From Sipunculus nudus (lineage: Eukaryota; Annelida; Sipuncula; Golfingiida; Sipunculidae), in the NCBI GenBank assembly GCA_026874595.1, contig CM049308.1:73194624-73258623 (forward strand): a stretch of DNA of 64,000 bases. Direction: 5' to 3'. Under the pieces are notes generated by a model. It was not told where the DNA came from. It ran no database searches and was given only the letters and a program-made list of their open reading frames with translations. Made by a program: the position numbers and the translations under genes. Shown here piece after piece: positions 26,232 to 36,200 of this stretch. The stretch's first letter is position 1, and every line of letters starts with the position of its first letter.

Positions 26232-26367
26232 CTCATATAAATTTTATAGGGTATATTTCCAGTAATAGAGATCTATATAACCAAATATTTCATGAAGATC
26301 GATTGGCTATGTATCATCCATTCTTTTGTTTTATGGATTTTTCAGTTGTTTGACTGCCAGCAGCTGA
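12242..26367 (+). CDS. LRRC74A-like: Gene 1 (G1): LRRC74A-like LRR/EF-hand protein, full coding span (14 exons)
   Basis: Joined exons: 12242-12312, 15597-15757, 16555-16733, 17826-17933, 18594-18687, 19850-19899, 20283-20364, 20709-20794, 21641-21835, 22286-22378, 23661-23784, 24065-24234, 25829-25920, 26346-26367. The sum is 1527 nt, 508 codons plus TGA, with every intron GT-AG and every phase matching. Residues 1-77 are an acidic linker ending in WDTDLD. Residues 78-137 carry GVVPVSYF and HHGLGPLGAKAIA, which I recognise as the LRRC74A signature. Residues 138 to about 396 are nine LRRs of about 28 residues (LxxLDLSxNxF pattern). Residues 415-508 form an EF-hand-like pair: loop 1 (454-465) keeps D-x-D-x-S but ends in D rather than E, and loop 2 (from 490) has about two extra residues. 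No signal peptide or membrane segment is seen, so it is probably cytosolic or axonemal. The molecular function of the family is not established. The ATG in a CCATGG context is the likely start. Confidence 0.93.
13091..13181. repeat. Compound (C)n(TC)n(CA)n microsatellite in G1 intron 1
   Basis: Seventeen C, then about 23 TC units, then about 13 CA units in series. Confidence 0.97.
13509..13555. repeat. (CT)n microsatellite in G1 intron 1
   Basis: About 23 CT units. The rest of intron 1 (12313-15596) shows no exon; a 176-codon frame at 12492-13022 has no recognisable domain. Confidence 0.95.
15597..15757 (+). CDS. LRRC74A-like: G1 exon 2: acidic N-terminal linker with WDTDLD
   Basis: The acceptor follows a long CT-rich tract. 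The exon is phase 2 in and phase 1 out, with donor gtaaag. It encodes residues 24-77, ending in an Asp-rich run and WDTDLD. The same position in G2 (YDTDLEED) and G3 (WDTDLDVE) has the same motif and the same phase-1 donor, which confirms the exon. Confidence 0.9.
16555..16733 (+). CDS. LRRC74A-like: G1 exon 3: LRRC74A signature domain
   Basis: Phase 1 in, phase 0 out, donor gtaagt. It encodes residues 78-137: D-P-G-G-x-x-x-Y, then C-x-x-L-G-V-V-P-V-S-Y-F and H-H-G-L-G-P-L-G-A-K-A-I-A, just before the first LRR. This is the best-conserved exon among the three paralogs (35946-36115 and 63689-63861). Confidence 0.95.
17598..17786. mobile_element. Degenerate copy related to the CAGTGGCGGATCC element (G1 intron 3)
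   Basis: Read on the minus strand from about 17786, the sequence AGATCCAGGATTTGG and a G-rich run resemble an element end, and the other end has AGCGGA followed by poly-C. Two long C tracts (17605-17623, 17683-17696) lie inside. The ends are too eroded to show a TSD. Confidence 0.35.
17826..17933 (+). CDS. LRRC74A-like: G1 exon 4: LRR 1
   Basis: Phase 0 in and out, 36 codons, acceptor ctttcag, donor gtaagt. It encodes one LRR with the pattern L-K-L-D-L-E-D-N-W-L. Its length equals G2 exon 4 exactly. Confidence 0.93.
18594..18687 (+). CDS. LRRC74A-like: G1 exon 5: LRR 2
   Basis: Phase 0 in, phase 1 out, 94 nt, acceptor ctgctag, donor gtaagg. It encodes NLSENRLG and the start of the next repeat. 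G2 exon 5 (38535-38628) has the same length and phase. Confidence 0.93.
19850..19899 (+). CDS. LRRC74A-like: G1 exon 6: LRR 3 (50-nt exon)
   Basis: A very short exon, phase 1 in and phase 0 out, acceptor ttcgcag, donor gtgagt. It encodes G-N-N-F-T-D-N-D-G, the second half of LRR 3. The 50-nt length is kept in G2 (39095-39144). Confidence 0.9.
20283..20364 (+). CDS. LRRC74A-like: G1 exon 7: LRR 4
   Basis: Phase 0 in, phase 1 out, 82 nt, donor gtaggt. It encodes VRVLDLSHNNFGE. In G2 this exon is fused with the next one. Confidence 0.92.
20709..20794 (+). CDS. LRRC74A-like: G1 exon 8: LRR 5
   Basis: Phase 1 in, phase 0 out, 86 nt, donor gtcagt (weaker than consensus). It encodes IKDLDLSWNNFRLQGG. 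Exons 7 and 8 together are 168 nt, the same as the single G2 exon 39804-39971. Confidence 0.9.
21641..21835 (+). CDS. LRRC74A-like: G1 exon 9: LRRs 6 and 7
   Basis: 195 nt, phase 0 in and out, acceptor ttgtcag, weak donor gttaca. It encodes two full repeats (LSWNGLGNEGA and LDLTSNRI). G2 exon 8 is also 195 nt. An ATA triplet microsatellite begins 11 nt into the next intron. Confidence 0.92.
21847..21893. repeat. (ATA)n triplet microsatellite right after G1 exon 9
   Basis: About 15 units beginning 11 nt after the donor at 21836; it could affect splicing if it expands. Confidence 0.95.
22286..22378 (+). CDS. LRRC74A-like: G1 exon 10: LRR 8
   Basis: 93 nt, phase 0, acceptor ttgacag, donor gtcagt. 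It encodes LGRNPIPSAGA and ends in EELDLS. The exon end and donor are repeated 79 nt downstream (see 22362-22481). Confidence 0.9.
22362..22481 (+). repeat. 79-bp-spaced duplication of the G1 exon 10 splice junction
   Basis: The string AAGAGCTGGATCTGTCGGTC occurs at 22362 (exon end plus donor) and again at 22441, with about 40 nt of recognisable similarity. TTTTATTTTACAG ends at 22434, just before the second copy, making a decoy mini-exon of 23 nt. Confidence 0.85.
22580..22990. repeat. Diverged tandem repeat in G1 intron 10
   Basis: Three related segments starting near 22580, 22725 and 22850 share a G-(G/A)-C-C-A-T-C-T-(T/A)-G-C-T-A-A-(A/T)-A-type core followed by GCGCAATA in two of them. 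Period is about 130-145 bp; heavily eroded. Confidence 0.45.
23661..23784 (+). CDS. LRRC74A-like: G1 exon 11: LRR 9 / capping helix and beta region
   Basis: 124 nt, phase 0 in and phase 1 out, acceptor attaacag, donor gtttgc. It encodes residues 374-414, a charged helix followed by KIIHGAIVGNYVIKF. It matches G2 exon 10 in the KVIHGG stretch. Confidence 0.88.
24065..24234 (+). CDS. LRRC74A-like: G1 exon 12: first EF-hand-like motif
   Basis: 170 nt, phase 1 in and phase 0 out, donor gtaggc. It encodes residues 415-471. The loop at 454-465 has D, D and S at positions 1, 3 and 5, V at 8, but R at 7 and D at 12, so Ca2+ binding is doubtful. Confidence 0.9.
25829..25920 (+). CDS. LRRC74A-like: G1 exon 13: second, degenerate EF-hand
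   Basis: 92 nt, phase 0 in and phase 2 out, acceptor tacacag, donor gtaggg. It encodes residues 472-501. The loop starting at D490 reads DKAAGRDGMIDY, with the usual Gly and Ile displaced by two residues, so it is a pseudo-EF-hand. Confidence 0.9.
26193..26229. repeat. (TA)n microsatellite in G1 intron 13
   Basis: About 18 TA units about 115 nt before the last exon. Confidence 0.95.
26346..26367 (+). CDS. LRRC74A-like: G1 exon 14: last seven residues and stop
   Basis: Acceptor tttttcag at 26338-26345. The split codon AG+T gives Ser, then CLTASS and TGA at 26365-26367. G1 lacks the long basic tail of G2. Confidence 0.82.
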
Positions 26368-26525
26368 GATCATTCACACGGACATCGGCCATTCCAGTCA
26401 AGTCAAACCGGAAGTACACATAACCGGATGTATTTGTCTCATGTCAAAACGATTTTGTTCACTAGTGCTTCCATGAAGGAATTTTGTAAACTTGTAAATA
26501 AACATTCCCGTGCACAAGTTCGATA
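26368..26525 (+). terminator. G1 3' UTR and polyadenylation signal
   Basis: A short 3' UTR follows the stop. AATAAA lies at 26497-26502, about 130 nt after the stop, followed by a TG/T-rich stretch. Cleavage is expected near 26515-26525. Confidence 0.7.
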
Positions 26526-26894
26526 CTTTCTTTATTTTTTAAATGATTTGTGATAATATTAAAGATCACAATGCCCCTGGCTTGTAACCTCTCATGTACA
26601 GAGTCATTGAATATCTTCTACAATGATTCCATCTTCTACAGCACAGCATCAGCTACCTATACCATGATCATTGTTTCGTCCCCAAACGCAAAGTGTCACT
26701 GATCATTACACCCTTCCGCCAGAGGGCGTTTCTGCTCAAAACCATAGGCACTGTGGGACGGTCGAGACCATTTGTCTCAACTGTCAAAGTTTAAAATCAT
26801 TTTTTTTTTTTTACTTTCAAGGAGACACTACCTGTTTACATTTCACATACGCATGCTTGCTAAATATTACTTTTTTTCCGTGAGGTCCTTACTC

Positions 26895-26978
26895 ATGGCC
26901 TCTCATAGACACGCCCGGAATCAAACCCGGGGCTCCAGCAGTGAGTCGAGCTTGTTACTACTCAACTGACCTAAGTAT
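26895..26978 (-). mobile_element. tRNA-derived SINE fragment
   Basis: On the minus strand there is a B-box-like CCCGGGTTTGATTCCGGG (complement of 26913-26930) and, about 30 nt upstream of it, an A-box-like GGTCAGTTGAGTAGT. Spacing fits a tRNA-derived pol III promoter. No intact cloverleaf was established, so a functional tRNA is unlikely. Confidence 0.5.
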
Positions 26979-27940
26979 AGATCTCGAATCATATATAATG
27001 AGCCTTCTCTTGGTTGTTACTCTGTACAATTGGCCAACAACACGAATAGAAAATCACCCTGTGAGCGAACAATTCTGATCACGGGAACTCCAGGGAAATC
27101 CTTTATAATAACTAATATAACTAATGTCTCTTTTAATGATTTGTCCCACACTTGTCCTCCTGCATTGATATGTCATTCATGAAAAAAATACAAAGATCAT
27201 TAACCTCTCTGGTGCAGACTGGATCGGTCTAAAACCCCGAACGAAACAAACGTACACTCATACAAATACTGACTGGGTAGAGAAATCTTGTTTATAGGAA
27301 TACTTTCAATGTACTGTATACCAGAACTTTTTATGCGCCACACGGCTATATTTGTTGGTGGGGGTCACCGCCTCTCTTTCTGATCTTATATACCCTTACA
27401 TACTTTTCACGAGGGAACCTTTCCATGATGTTGACCACCAGGTCTGGCATGTATCCAAAGTGTCAACCTACATGGTCCAGCCAGCACTTACAGACTGTAT
27501 GGAAAGTAGACACACTAGTACGCCACAGGTTCTTCCTGGAGAGTCAAGCCGTGCTGATCACACAACCTGCCATCTCCAGTCCCCAAGCGACGTAACCATA
27601 AATCCCACTTTCCTGTATCCCCTACCCCCTCACTGTTTAAAAACTCTTGAATGATAATCCTTCGGGTTTTTTATAATGGCATATTATCCGTTCTCACGTC
27701 GTTCATGTCATTTCTGATAAATGGTGCTGCGATAACATCTCTGAGAAATAATGGCCAAGGATATGGGAAACAGCACCCCCCTCCCCCTCGTTAGGACACA
27801 CTGAGCATGGTTTCCGACTGTTCAAGACAAGAAACTGACGTTTCCATGGCGTGACCACAAAGCAGTTGCGTGACAACGTTTGAACGACCACCGTTAATTA
27901 TATACAATATAGATTGTTCTTGTTGTTGCAGCAAATGCTA

Positions 27941-27966
27941 TTGTTGTTGTTGTTGTTGTTCTTCTT

Positions 27967-28047
<81 letters not shown>

Positions 28048-28077
28048 GTTGTTGTTGTTGTTGTTGTTATTATTATT
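27941..28077. repeat. Compound TTN triplet array
   Basis: Blocks of TTG, TTC, TTA, TTG and TTA follow one another without breaking the triplet frame over about 45 units. This explains the homopolymeric reading frames here on both strands. Confidence 0.97.
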
Positions 28078-29596
28078 GACATTATACATATTTTAAATTA
28101 AGTTTATAATGCCATAAATAGCCACAGCTACCCGTGTTTCACCTTGTGACTAGAGATTGTATGGAATCTTTCGAGTATATCAGTTCCTTTGTCCATCCCT
28201 CTGACACGGGTTGTCGCCTCGCCATTACTCAAACATGGCCTTAATTGGCAATAAAAGACTCTATCGACCACAGTTGCATTACATACTCCATCTATGGCCA
28301 ATATTCCAGCACGTTCTCTTGTATATCCAGGCCAGGTTATTTCCCAGTAAATACTCAGGTCTGGGAGAAGCTTTTCCCGACTTATTGATCTGTTTTCAAC
28401 AGTCCCCCATACAGTGTCTCTGAGGGGCGGATTCAGTGTGTGGTTATATACTCCGTGTTAAAAATGTCTTCTTAAACCCATCTTTTAGTTATTATTATTA
28501 TTACTATTTATTATATATTATTAAATATATTGGAAAACCAACCGTTTCGGAATTTTCCATAGCTTTTGAAGATCTGTATGATTTCATGTACGAGGCAATA
28601 CGTGGAATGTCCATAGCTTGCCAGTAAAGATACAAAAATTCGCCTTATTTCTTGAAATGTTGTAATAATCAACTAAAAATGTAGTCTATTGTCCAAACCT
28701 TTTAGAATCATTAAGGAATCGAGACAAAGAGCATAAATTAGCAAGATTACTAAAGACCTGGTTCTCGTTTGCCAAAATACGGACCCATTGAAACTATAAA
28801 ACTACTAGAAATCTGCATTCCAAAGAATACAAACCTCAACCATGTGGACATTCACTTATTCGGCCCATATTCCAAGGTTCATTCGTGCATAAGTGAATGT
28901 TCATTTGTGAATATTTCTTTATGACGATCCTGAATCCGTGTCATGCTCGGGAGCCACACTAAAATCTAATTGGATCTTGCTTGGCCCATTCCCGAAATGA
29001 AAATTTCATGAGATTTCATTCATGATTGCGTGAGTTATGTCGTGAGCAAGCTCACACACGAACGGGAATGAACTTAATCCCATACTGGCGGAGTTAATTA
29101 AAATTGAGTGATTATTGGCCAGTACGCTAACGAAGTCACCAAGGATGATGTATAAGAAAAAGTCCAACACGCACCATAAATAGCTCTTCTATGACCGCAT
29201 CCTCCTCTTATTATACATCTGGGTCCGTCCCCGGTTAACAAGACGCCCGTGACTCCCTGAGGGCGTCATTCATGCAAATCAGGTCCAAGCTTACACCTTA
29301 CAAAAGATTTGTTACTGGTTAAGCCAGGACGTCTATATGAAACCGGGGAACGGATTATCCGAAAGGCCACAGTACGCGCTACAACTGAATGTTTGGGTCA
29401 GGCGTGCGGTGGTGTTAATGAAAAAGCCCGCATGTCAATGAATGTTGTGGTCAAGTACAACACGTAGTGGTTACTTGTGAAGCAACCGTGTTCACGTTTC
29501 TTGAAGAAACTGACCAGAAAGCTTCCGTCTATTCAAACAATGGAAAAGTATGAGTTTTTCTTAGAAATCTGGTGTATGCTAATCGGAATAATGCAG

Positions 29597-29734
29597 ACTG
29601 TGATATAAACTGTGATATAAAATTGTGATATAATCACTTTCGGACACCAATTTTGGTCTCTCGCACCGTCACCGTTATCAATAGCTGCACATGCATGATT
29701 TTAATTACTGATTGGAGGATTTCCCTGTGTTACC
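29597..29734 (+). promoter_or_regulatory. Candidate G2 core promoter: three TGTGATATAA repeats
   Basis: Three copies of a GTGATATAA unit spaced 12-13 nt apart place TATAAA at 29604-29609 and 29616-29621, about 115-130 nt before the G2 ATG. A start site near 29640 would give a 5' UTR of about 90 nt. This rests on position and motif only. Confidence 0.35.
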
Positions 29735-29764
29735 ATGGATACCAAGGATGAACCTAAAGCATCT
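29735..29764 (+). CDS. LRRC74A-like: G2 exon 1: start codon, ten residues
   Basis: ATG in a TACCATGG context, ten codons (MDTKDEPKAS), donor gtgagt, phase 0. It joins in frame to the 32270 exon. The tiny exon rests on start context, donor strength and phase only. Confidence 0.7.
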
Positions 29765-29928
29765 GTGAGTATACATCTTAGTCAGTAATACTTGCCAAAT
29801 GTAAATATTTATACTTTGGTTTTATGTTAAATAATATAATATATATACTATATATATTATATATATATGATTTGACGATACCTGTTATACCTGCTACATT
29901 TGTTCACTAATAATAATAAAACGGGTTA

Positions 29929-29995
<67 letters not shown>

Positions 29996-32900
29996 TAGAA
30001 ACATATTAAACACATTACCTACATAATGATTTGCTACTCTTGAGTTTAATTATGCATAGAAGGAACTCTTTATGTAAGTAACGTGCTTTATGTGTTTCTA
30101 ATATGCTCCAATTATGTTGAGCACTTTATTAATGCGATTGTTTAGACATATATATATATGAAGTTATTCTGTCCAAACAATATATATATATATAGTCATT
30201 TTGATGTGACTCTTGGAGGCTATAACTATATATCATTATCATTATAAATGATAATTATAGTGATAGAATCCAATTAATAGTAATGGATTTAAAGTGAGAT
30301 TATGATAACAGATACACCTGTAATGAACCCAAGGCCTGATTTTGTTCTTTTTCACTCATTCCTTAAATTTCACTTGGTCTTTCTAACTTTTAAAAAAATG
30401 GTAAGACAACCCACACACAAAAACAGCCAAGAGGCGGGTATTTGTGTGTTCATATTCACGGCCGATATAACCAGAATCGAAAAATTAGAGCAATTAATAT
30501 GATACACTGAATAATAACCGTTATGATCAAAGACCTGCATAAAGTTCATAATGTGTTGATGAAACACCATTCTTTGAACAGTAGCCTTTATGGGAACACT
30601 GGTGGTATTCAGACTGCATTTATCTGAAGTTTTATTATATGGTAACCGGTACCGATTCCGTCAATCTTTTTAACGATAGTTTGTTCAGTTCTTTAGAATT
30701 TCTTAAGTTTAATTTCGGATTAGCCTTTAATTAATATTAAATTTACTTTTATGGTTTTACCCATACAGTGTCATCAGGTATATATCAATTTTATGTTCAT
30801 GCCCATATTCAAGAAATTGTATTATACTAATCCTATGGACGAAAGGGAGATTACCGATAAGGATTAATGTACAACAGTGGCATAATCTACTTCTCCTACA
30901 TCCCGAAGGAAAACATTCCCAGCGATTATTCAACACAATACACTGGTTGCCAAGCTAGAAGGGTACACGGAACGCAACAAATGAAAATCTGTTTGGAGAT
31001 TAGTTTCCTGTTAAACATCACGCAGCATGTTGTAACTATAGATTCACCTGGTCACCAAGGCTTGACCGTTGTTGGAGTGGCCCGCCCTTTCCAGGCAGGC
31101 CATCCGAGGTTTACGAAAACACTCCAAAAATTGTTCCATTATAGCGCAATAATGGTAGGTGCAACAGAGGATTTTGGAGCACCTTTTGTGCGCAGGCGGG
31201 GAGACGCTTTCAGCGCAGCTTAAAATTTCTCATTACACCTTCGTGTTGGGGGTATGGCATTTGGTGGTGAGAATACAGGTAGTTAATTGATTGGAAAGTA
31301 TATGTATCCCTGTCGGACGAAAGCTGGGTACAAGCTTAGCGGCAAACGGGCCTTTTACCACTTAGAGTCCTACATACACATATATATGTCCCATGATGCA
31401 ATGCGACTGAACCAACCAGACGACAATACCGTTTCCCGCGCTCACGCGTGCCACCAAGTGTTCCGAATTTATCTCCTAATGCCATATTTTTACCGTCTCT
31501 ACCTGCTACGTGACATTACTCATGGTGTTTAATGTATTTTTGAAATATTTCCTATCCCTGTCAAGCTGGCACAAGTGCACATCTCGACAGTTGTAATGAG
31601 AATTTCCTTTACGCAAGATTCTGAACAAAATAACGGCGTGATTATAAAAATGAATGCATGTAATATCGACTGTCTGAGAGACAAAAAACAAATTCCACTC
31701 TAACGAAACGATTGTTATCGATTGTTAAGTTGAACTAGCCAGTTTGGTGTAAATGCAGAAATATAACAGTGCAATAATTATCAGGGCACCAAATCCTGTC
31801 TTTTTCTTATTCAGTTACTGCTTTTAGCTGGAAAACATCCAGCGTAATCGAATGTTGGAGATGCATTTATTCAGTTACTGTTCAGACGCAGAATGTTAAT
31901 AGGTCGACATAGCATTCGGGGCTACCACTGGCCACTGGCACCATGCAACCTAAAAATGTTGGCCGCTGTAAATGATACAGATAAGGCAAGGTTATCTAAA
32001 TAGGATTTGTGGGATATCAAAATTATAGTTTGCAGATATATTCTCTCAAAATGCGAGTCGGGACGGGGATCGATGGAGTTGGGTGCAAATGTATTCCTAG
32101 GTATTTTAAGTTCTCATTACAAATCCAGATGAATTCTCATATGTAAAATAATACCTCGGCTATATGCTGGATAAATTTATAAGGGACAAACGTGTGAACA
32201 TATGAATTAATTCATGTTTTTATTTTATATCCAATTGTGGATTAAGCAATGTGTCTTAATTTCTTTCAGCCATCTTCTCGTTCGCCATCGAGGATGCCAC
32301 GTGCAAAAACGCTAAAGGATCTTGTGACGCCGGAAGGATCTAGTCAAATTGCCTCTGATGGTCTAGAAAATGTAGAACAGAACGATACAGTTTCGTCTTC
32401 AGAAAAAGAAAACAGCGAAGCTGCATTAGTGACGAAAAACGAATCTGCCGATATGTTAACTACTTTAACTCAGAGTGTCATAAAAACTCCTTCTGGTAGT
32501 AGAAAAGAGAGTTATGCATCTCCCGTGGTGGAGAATTTTACGCCAGTTTTGATAACAGAGCTTGTGGATATGGTTCCGGACCTTAAGCTTCCTGATGATA
32601 TTGACATCGAGGCTCTCCTACTAGGCGAAGAACATACTAGTCAGCGGAAGACATACCACATAATACCGGAAGCGGATATACTACATGGAGAAGATTACGA
32701 TACCGACCTGGAGGAAGACCCTTCAGGTTAATCTTCTTCCTTTTTTTATTTCCTTTGCGATCCTTTATACTGGCTGAGATGTATTGGCCCATTTTGACTG
32801 GCACCACGATGACCTGCTTCTATAGCTAATACAAGTGAACCAGCACGTTTGTGAGATGGTTCGACATTGGTGCGTGGTTAAGGTCTGGGGCAGGTTAATG

Positions 32901-33134
32901 CATGCTCTCGTCTGTGCGAGACTTTTTACGAAGATCTGTTTTTTTCCCTGCTTCTCAGAAAATAATCATTATTCACGTGTTGTTTCCATTTGCGTTTCCC
33001 TTGTGTTAGCAGGGTTTGCATTTCATTGTTTTATGACATTTGCAAATTATCATTACTAGAGTTCACCATTAGTAAATCGTTTATGTCTCTGTGTAATCAT
33101 GGTGTGTGAAACAAGGGGCTATTTTTTTTTACTT

Positions 33135-33227
<93 letters not shown>

Positions 33228-36200
33228 ACCAATCTTCCTTTAAACGCTGCAATAGGTAGACCGCTAGAATAAGGGGAAGCCATTTGTGGTCCCCCTAATA
33301 TTTCGACACAACTTTTTAGTGATAAAACATTGAAACATTGGATTTGTCATCAGCAATCATTTTGTCGAAACCAAAATGACATTTGTCTTAATATATATGG
33401 CGTGTATAGTTATGAAACGAACTCATTGAACCAAACAGACTTATTAAATAATCACGTGGACCACGACCTAACATGAACATGCACCAGCATCAAAAAGGGG
33501 TGTTCCCGGCTATAAATAGCGCCCTTAAACACATGGGATATTTAATTTGTAACAAGGCTAGTCCAAAGTACCCCAGACCTAAATTGCAATATCCATTTTC
33601 AGTTAATTAGTTTTAGGATTTGGCAGACTTTCTTAAAACGGCTTCCCGCTTTTAATGTCTGCCTCATACGTAAAGTAAAAGGAGGATAAAGTTACTAATT
33701 AGCCTTGCTTTATGATTGCAGCCTCGTGTTACCGTAATGTGTGACTAGTACTTAATCTCATCGAGCTGAATAACGTAATACCTTGTCGGGTTTCATTCGT
33801 AAGATTATCTCGTTTTTAAGAACAGAAGTGAGAATATAAATGATACTGCATGAAACGACGTGTGGATTCCGCAGGTTAAAAGGCTGTGGCGCACCGTGTA
33901 TGAATAGCAGTTATAGTTGCGGGTGGTTAGCCCGTCCCTTTTGAAAATGATCTAAAATTTGATTACAGTCGAAGTGGTAAGCCTGTCACCTTTGACAAAC
34001 TACTGCTTGTTCTATAATTTTAAATACTTAGTTGATTATTCTTTTACATTAATTCGTACGAAAAGATGACGTCGAGATAAGCAACAAATTCGGCAATACA
34101 CACGCGTATAGAGTTCTACAGAATTCTAGAACGTATATAGCGGGATTTTTGCTCTCTTTATTAAGAGACTCTTCCCACTGCCAGGCAGTCTATTTAACTG
34201 ACATATTTTGTGTCAATCCATTTTTATACAATGCAGCCTTAATATTTTGAACCGAGGAGTGACGTATTGGGGACATCTTACCTTTTTTTTATTTGAAAGG
34301 GAATCAGAGATGTTACTTTTTAGGCCCCGTTTCTACTTTTTATAATAACAGCTAATCTTTGCGGATTTCGATGCACCAACTAAGAAATATTGGAAATAGA
34401 ATGAAAACAGTAGATAACTTAATAATCGAATAGAAATTAATTCCGAAATACAGATCTTGCGTCATAATGCCTTTTAAACGACCCATGCCTGAATCATTAA
34501 GGCACAAGTTTTCAAAAAGTTTTGTATACCATGAGGGGAGCGCTTTGTCTCTCATATCCATTCCTGCTAATATTGAGAATATAATAAGCATTCTTAGGTT
34601 ATTACTTTTTTATGTTCGAATGATATAAAGATGTCTTTTATCAGAGCACTAAACCCAGCTGGAAACACGGATTAAAAGTATGATCCGTAAGAAGCACCGT
34701 GGATTGAAACAGACTGAACAATCTCACTCTGAGCATTAATTAATTTTATGCCCGTGTATAATGAATAGCTTTACCAAGATAAATCTAATCAAATGTAACC
34801 TTTAAATTGTATACATGTTTTTTGTACTTCTGAAATTGTAACATTTGTCATTTTATCTAGCTGTAAAGCAAATAAAAACCTGATATATTTACAATCATTA
34901 TAACCAAATTTATATAGCACTCCTTTCATCCTTCTAGTGTTCAAAAATGCTTTACTGGGTTCATTTCTGAGATAATAATAAACACAATTTATATTTAAAC
35001 AACTACAGTACGCATGCTAAACAATGAATAAATCTAATACAATATAACCAATTAAACTAAATCTACTAGGAAAGCTTCCGAATAGATTAATTAAAATAAT
35101 ATAAAGTGAGAAAGTAAAAGGACTAAAAGTGTGATAAAAGTTCGCTAGTATGCAGTTACAATTAAACCACAGTAGCTGAGGTTCAAAGTCGAGCATACAT
35201 AATAGGTTTGAGGTAATTTCTTAAAGCTGTGAAATTCGCTTACCTGTTTTATGCTGCTAGTAAGCTTATATATGCCATAGCTCTGGTGCCGCATAGCTTA
35301 AACACCTTTCTCCATATATTTTGGATTTGCGAGAGTTTTTGTTTTCTGAACGAAGTGATCAGACAGGTCTATATATATCTTACATGTCTATGATTATTTT
35401 AGTAACTGCCCATTTATGGCCTTACAAGTGTATACTTAATTTTAATTGTTTTATTTTTAGTTTGTATTGTATACTGTGACATACAGGAAGCCAGTGTAGG
35501 TCTGATAGAATAGGGGTTCAGTTAAAGTGACCGACCATGTTCGTTATTATGCGTGCGGCTGTGTTCTGAAATTCGTCGTAGTTAGGCTATATCTATCTGT
35601 ATACTATTAGTATAGATAATCAGCAGGTCCCTCATCAGAGAAAACGTGCTGATGTAGTGTAGAGGTGGAGAAAACCAGAGAACCCCCGACCTTGGACGGG
35701 CCACTACAAACCACTCTCATGAAAACACCGTGGATCGAACCCGGGTCGCCACACAGAGAGCGCCTAGCTTGAAACCACTCGACCGTCCAGACCCTTATCA
35801 CTGAACCTTTCAGTGGTCGCTTTAGGGTTGCATTCATCCACTTATTTTTTAATATCTATGTGCATGTTATTTTCATTTTGGCTCTGTTATAACATGTGCT
35901 ACAACCCCCGCATTTTCTTAATTAGGTCCTGTTCTTTGCCTTCAGACCCTGACACATACGATCCAACAGGTCAGAAAGACTACATCCGGGAATGCAACGA
36001 GCTCGGGGTCATCCCGGTGTCATACTTCATACGTCACATCCGGAAAACAGAGTTCATTATGAGGTTTCATGGACTGGGGCCACTCGGCGCAAAAGCTATA
36101 GCCAAACCCTTAGAGGTACTTCTTAAAACTGTTATATCATAAACGAAAGTAAAACTATAAATATTATAAACGAAAGTAAAACTGTTATATTATTAACGAA

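Larger units (their letters stand above)
26526..29590. other. G1-G2 intergenic region
   Basis: Holds a SINE fragment (26895-26978), the TTN triplet array (27941-28077) and a perfect 12-bp inverted repeat ACATTCACTTAT (28848-28859 with 28889-28900). No gene is recognised. Confidence 0.6.

Noticed and set aside
26895-26978. Functional tRNA gene on the minus strand
   Set aside because: A and B boxes are present, but I could not fold a full set of arms; treated as a SINE fragment.
27870-28096. Homopolymeric Asn/Lys, Leu/Phe, Ser/Tyr frames
   Set aside because: Direct products of the TTN triplet array on both strands.
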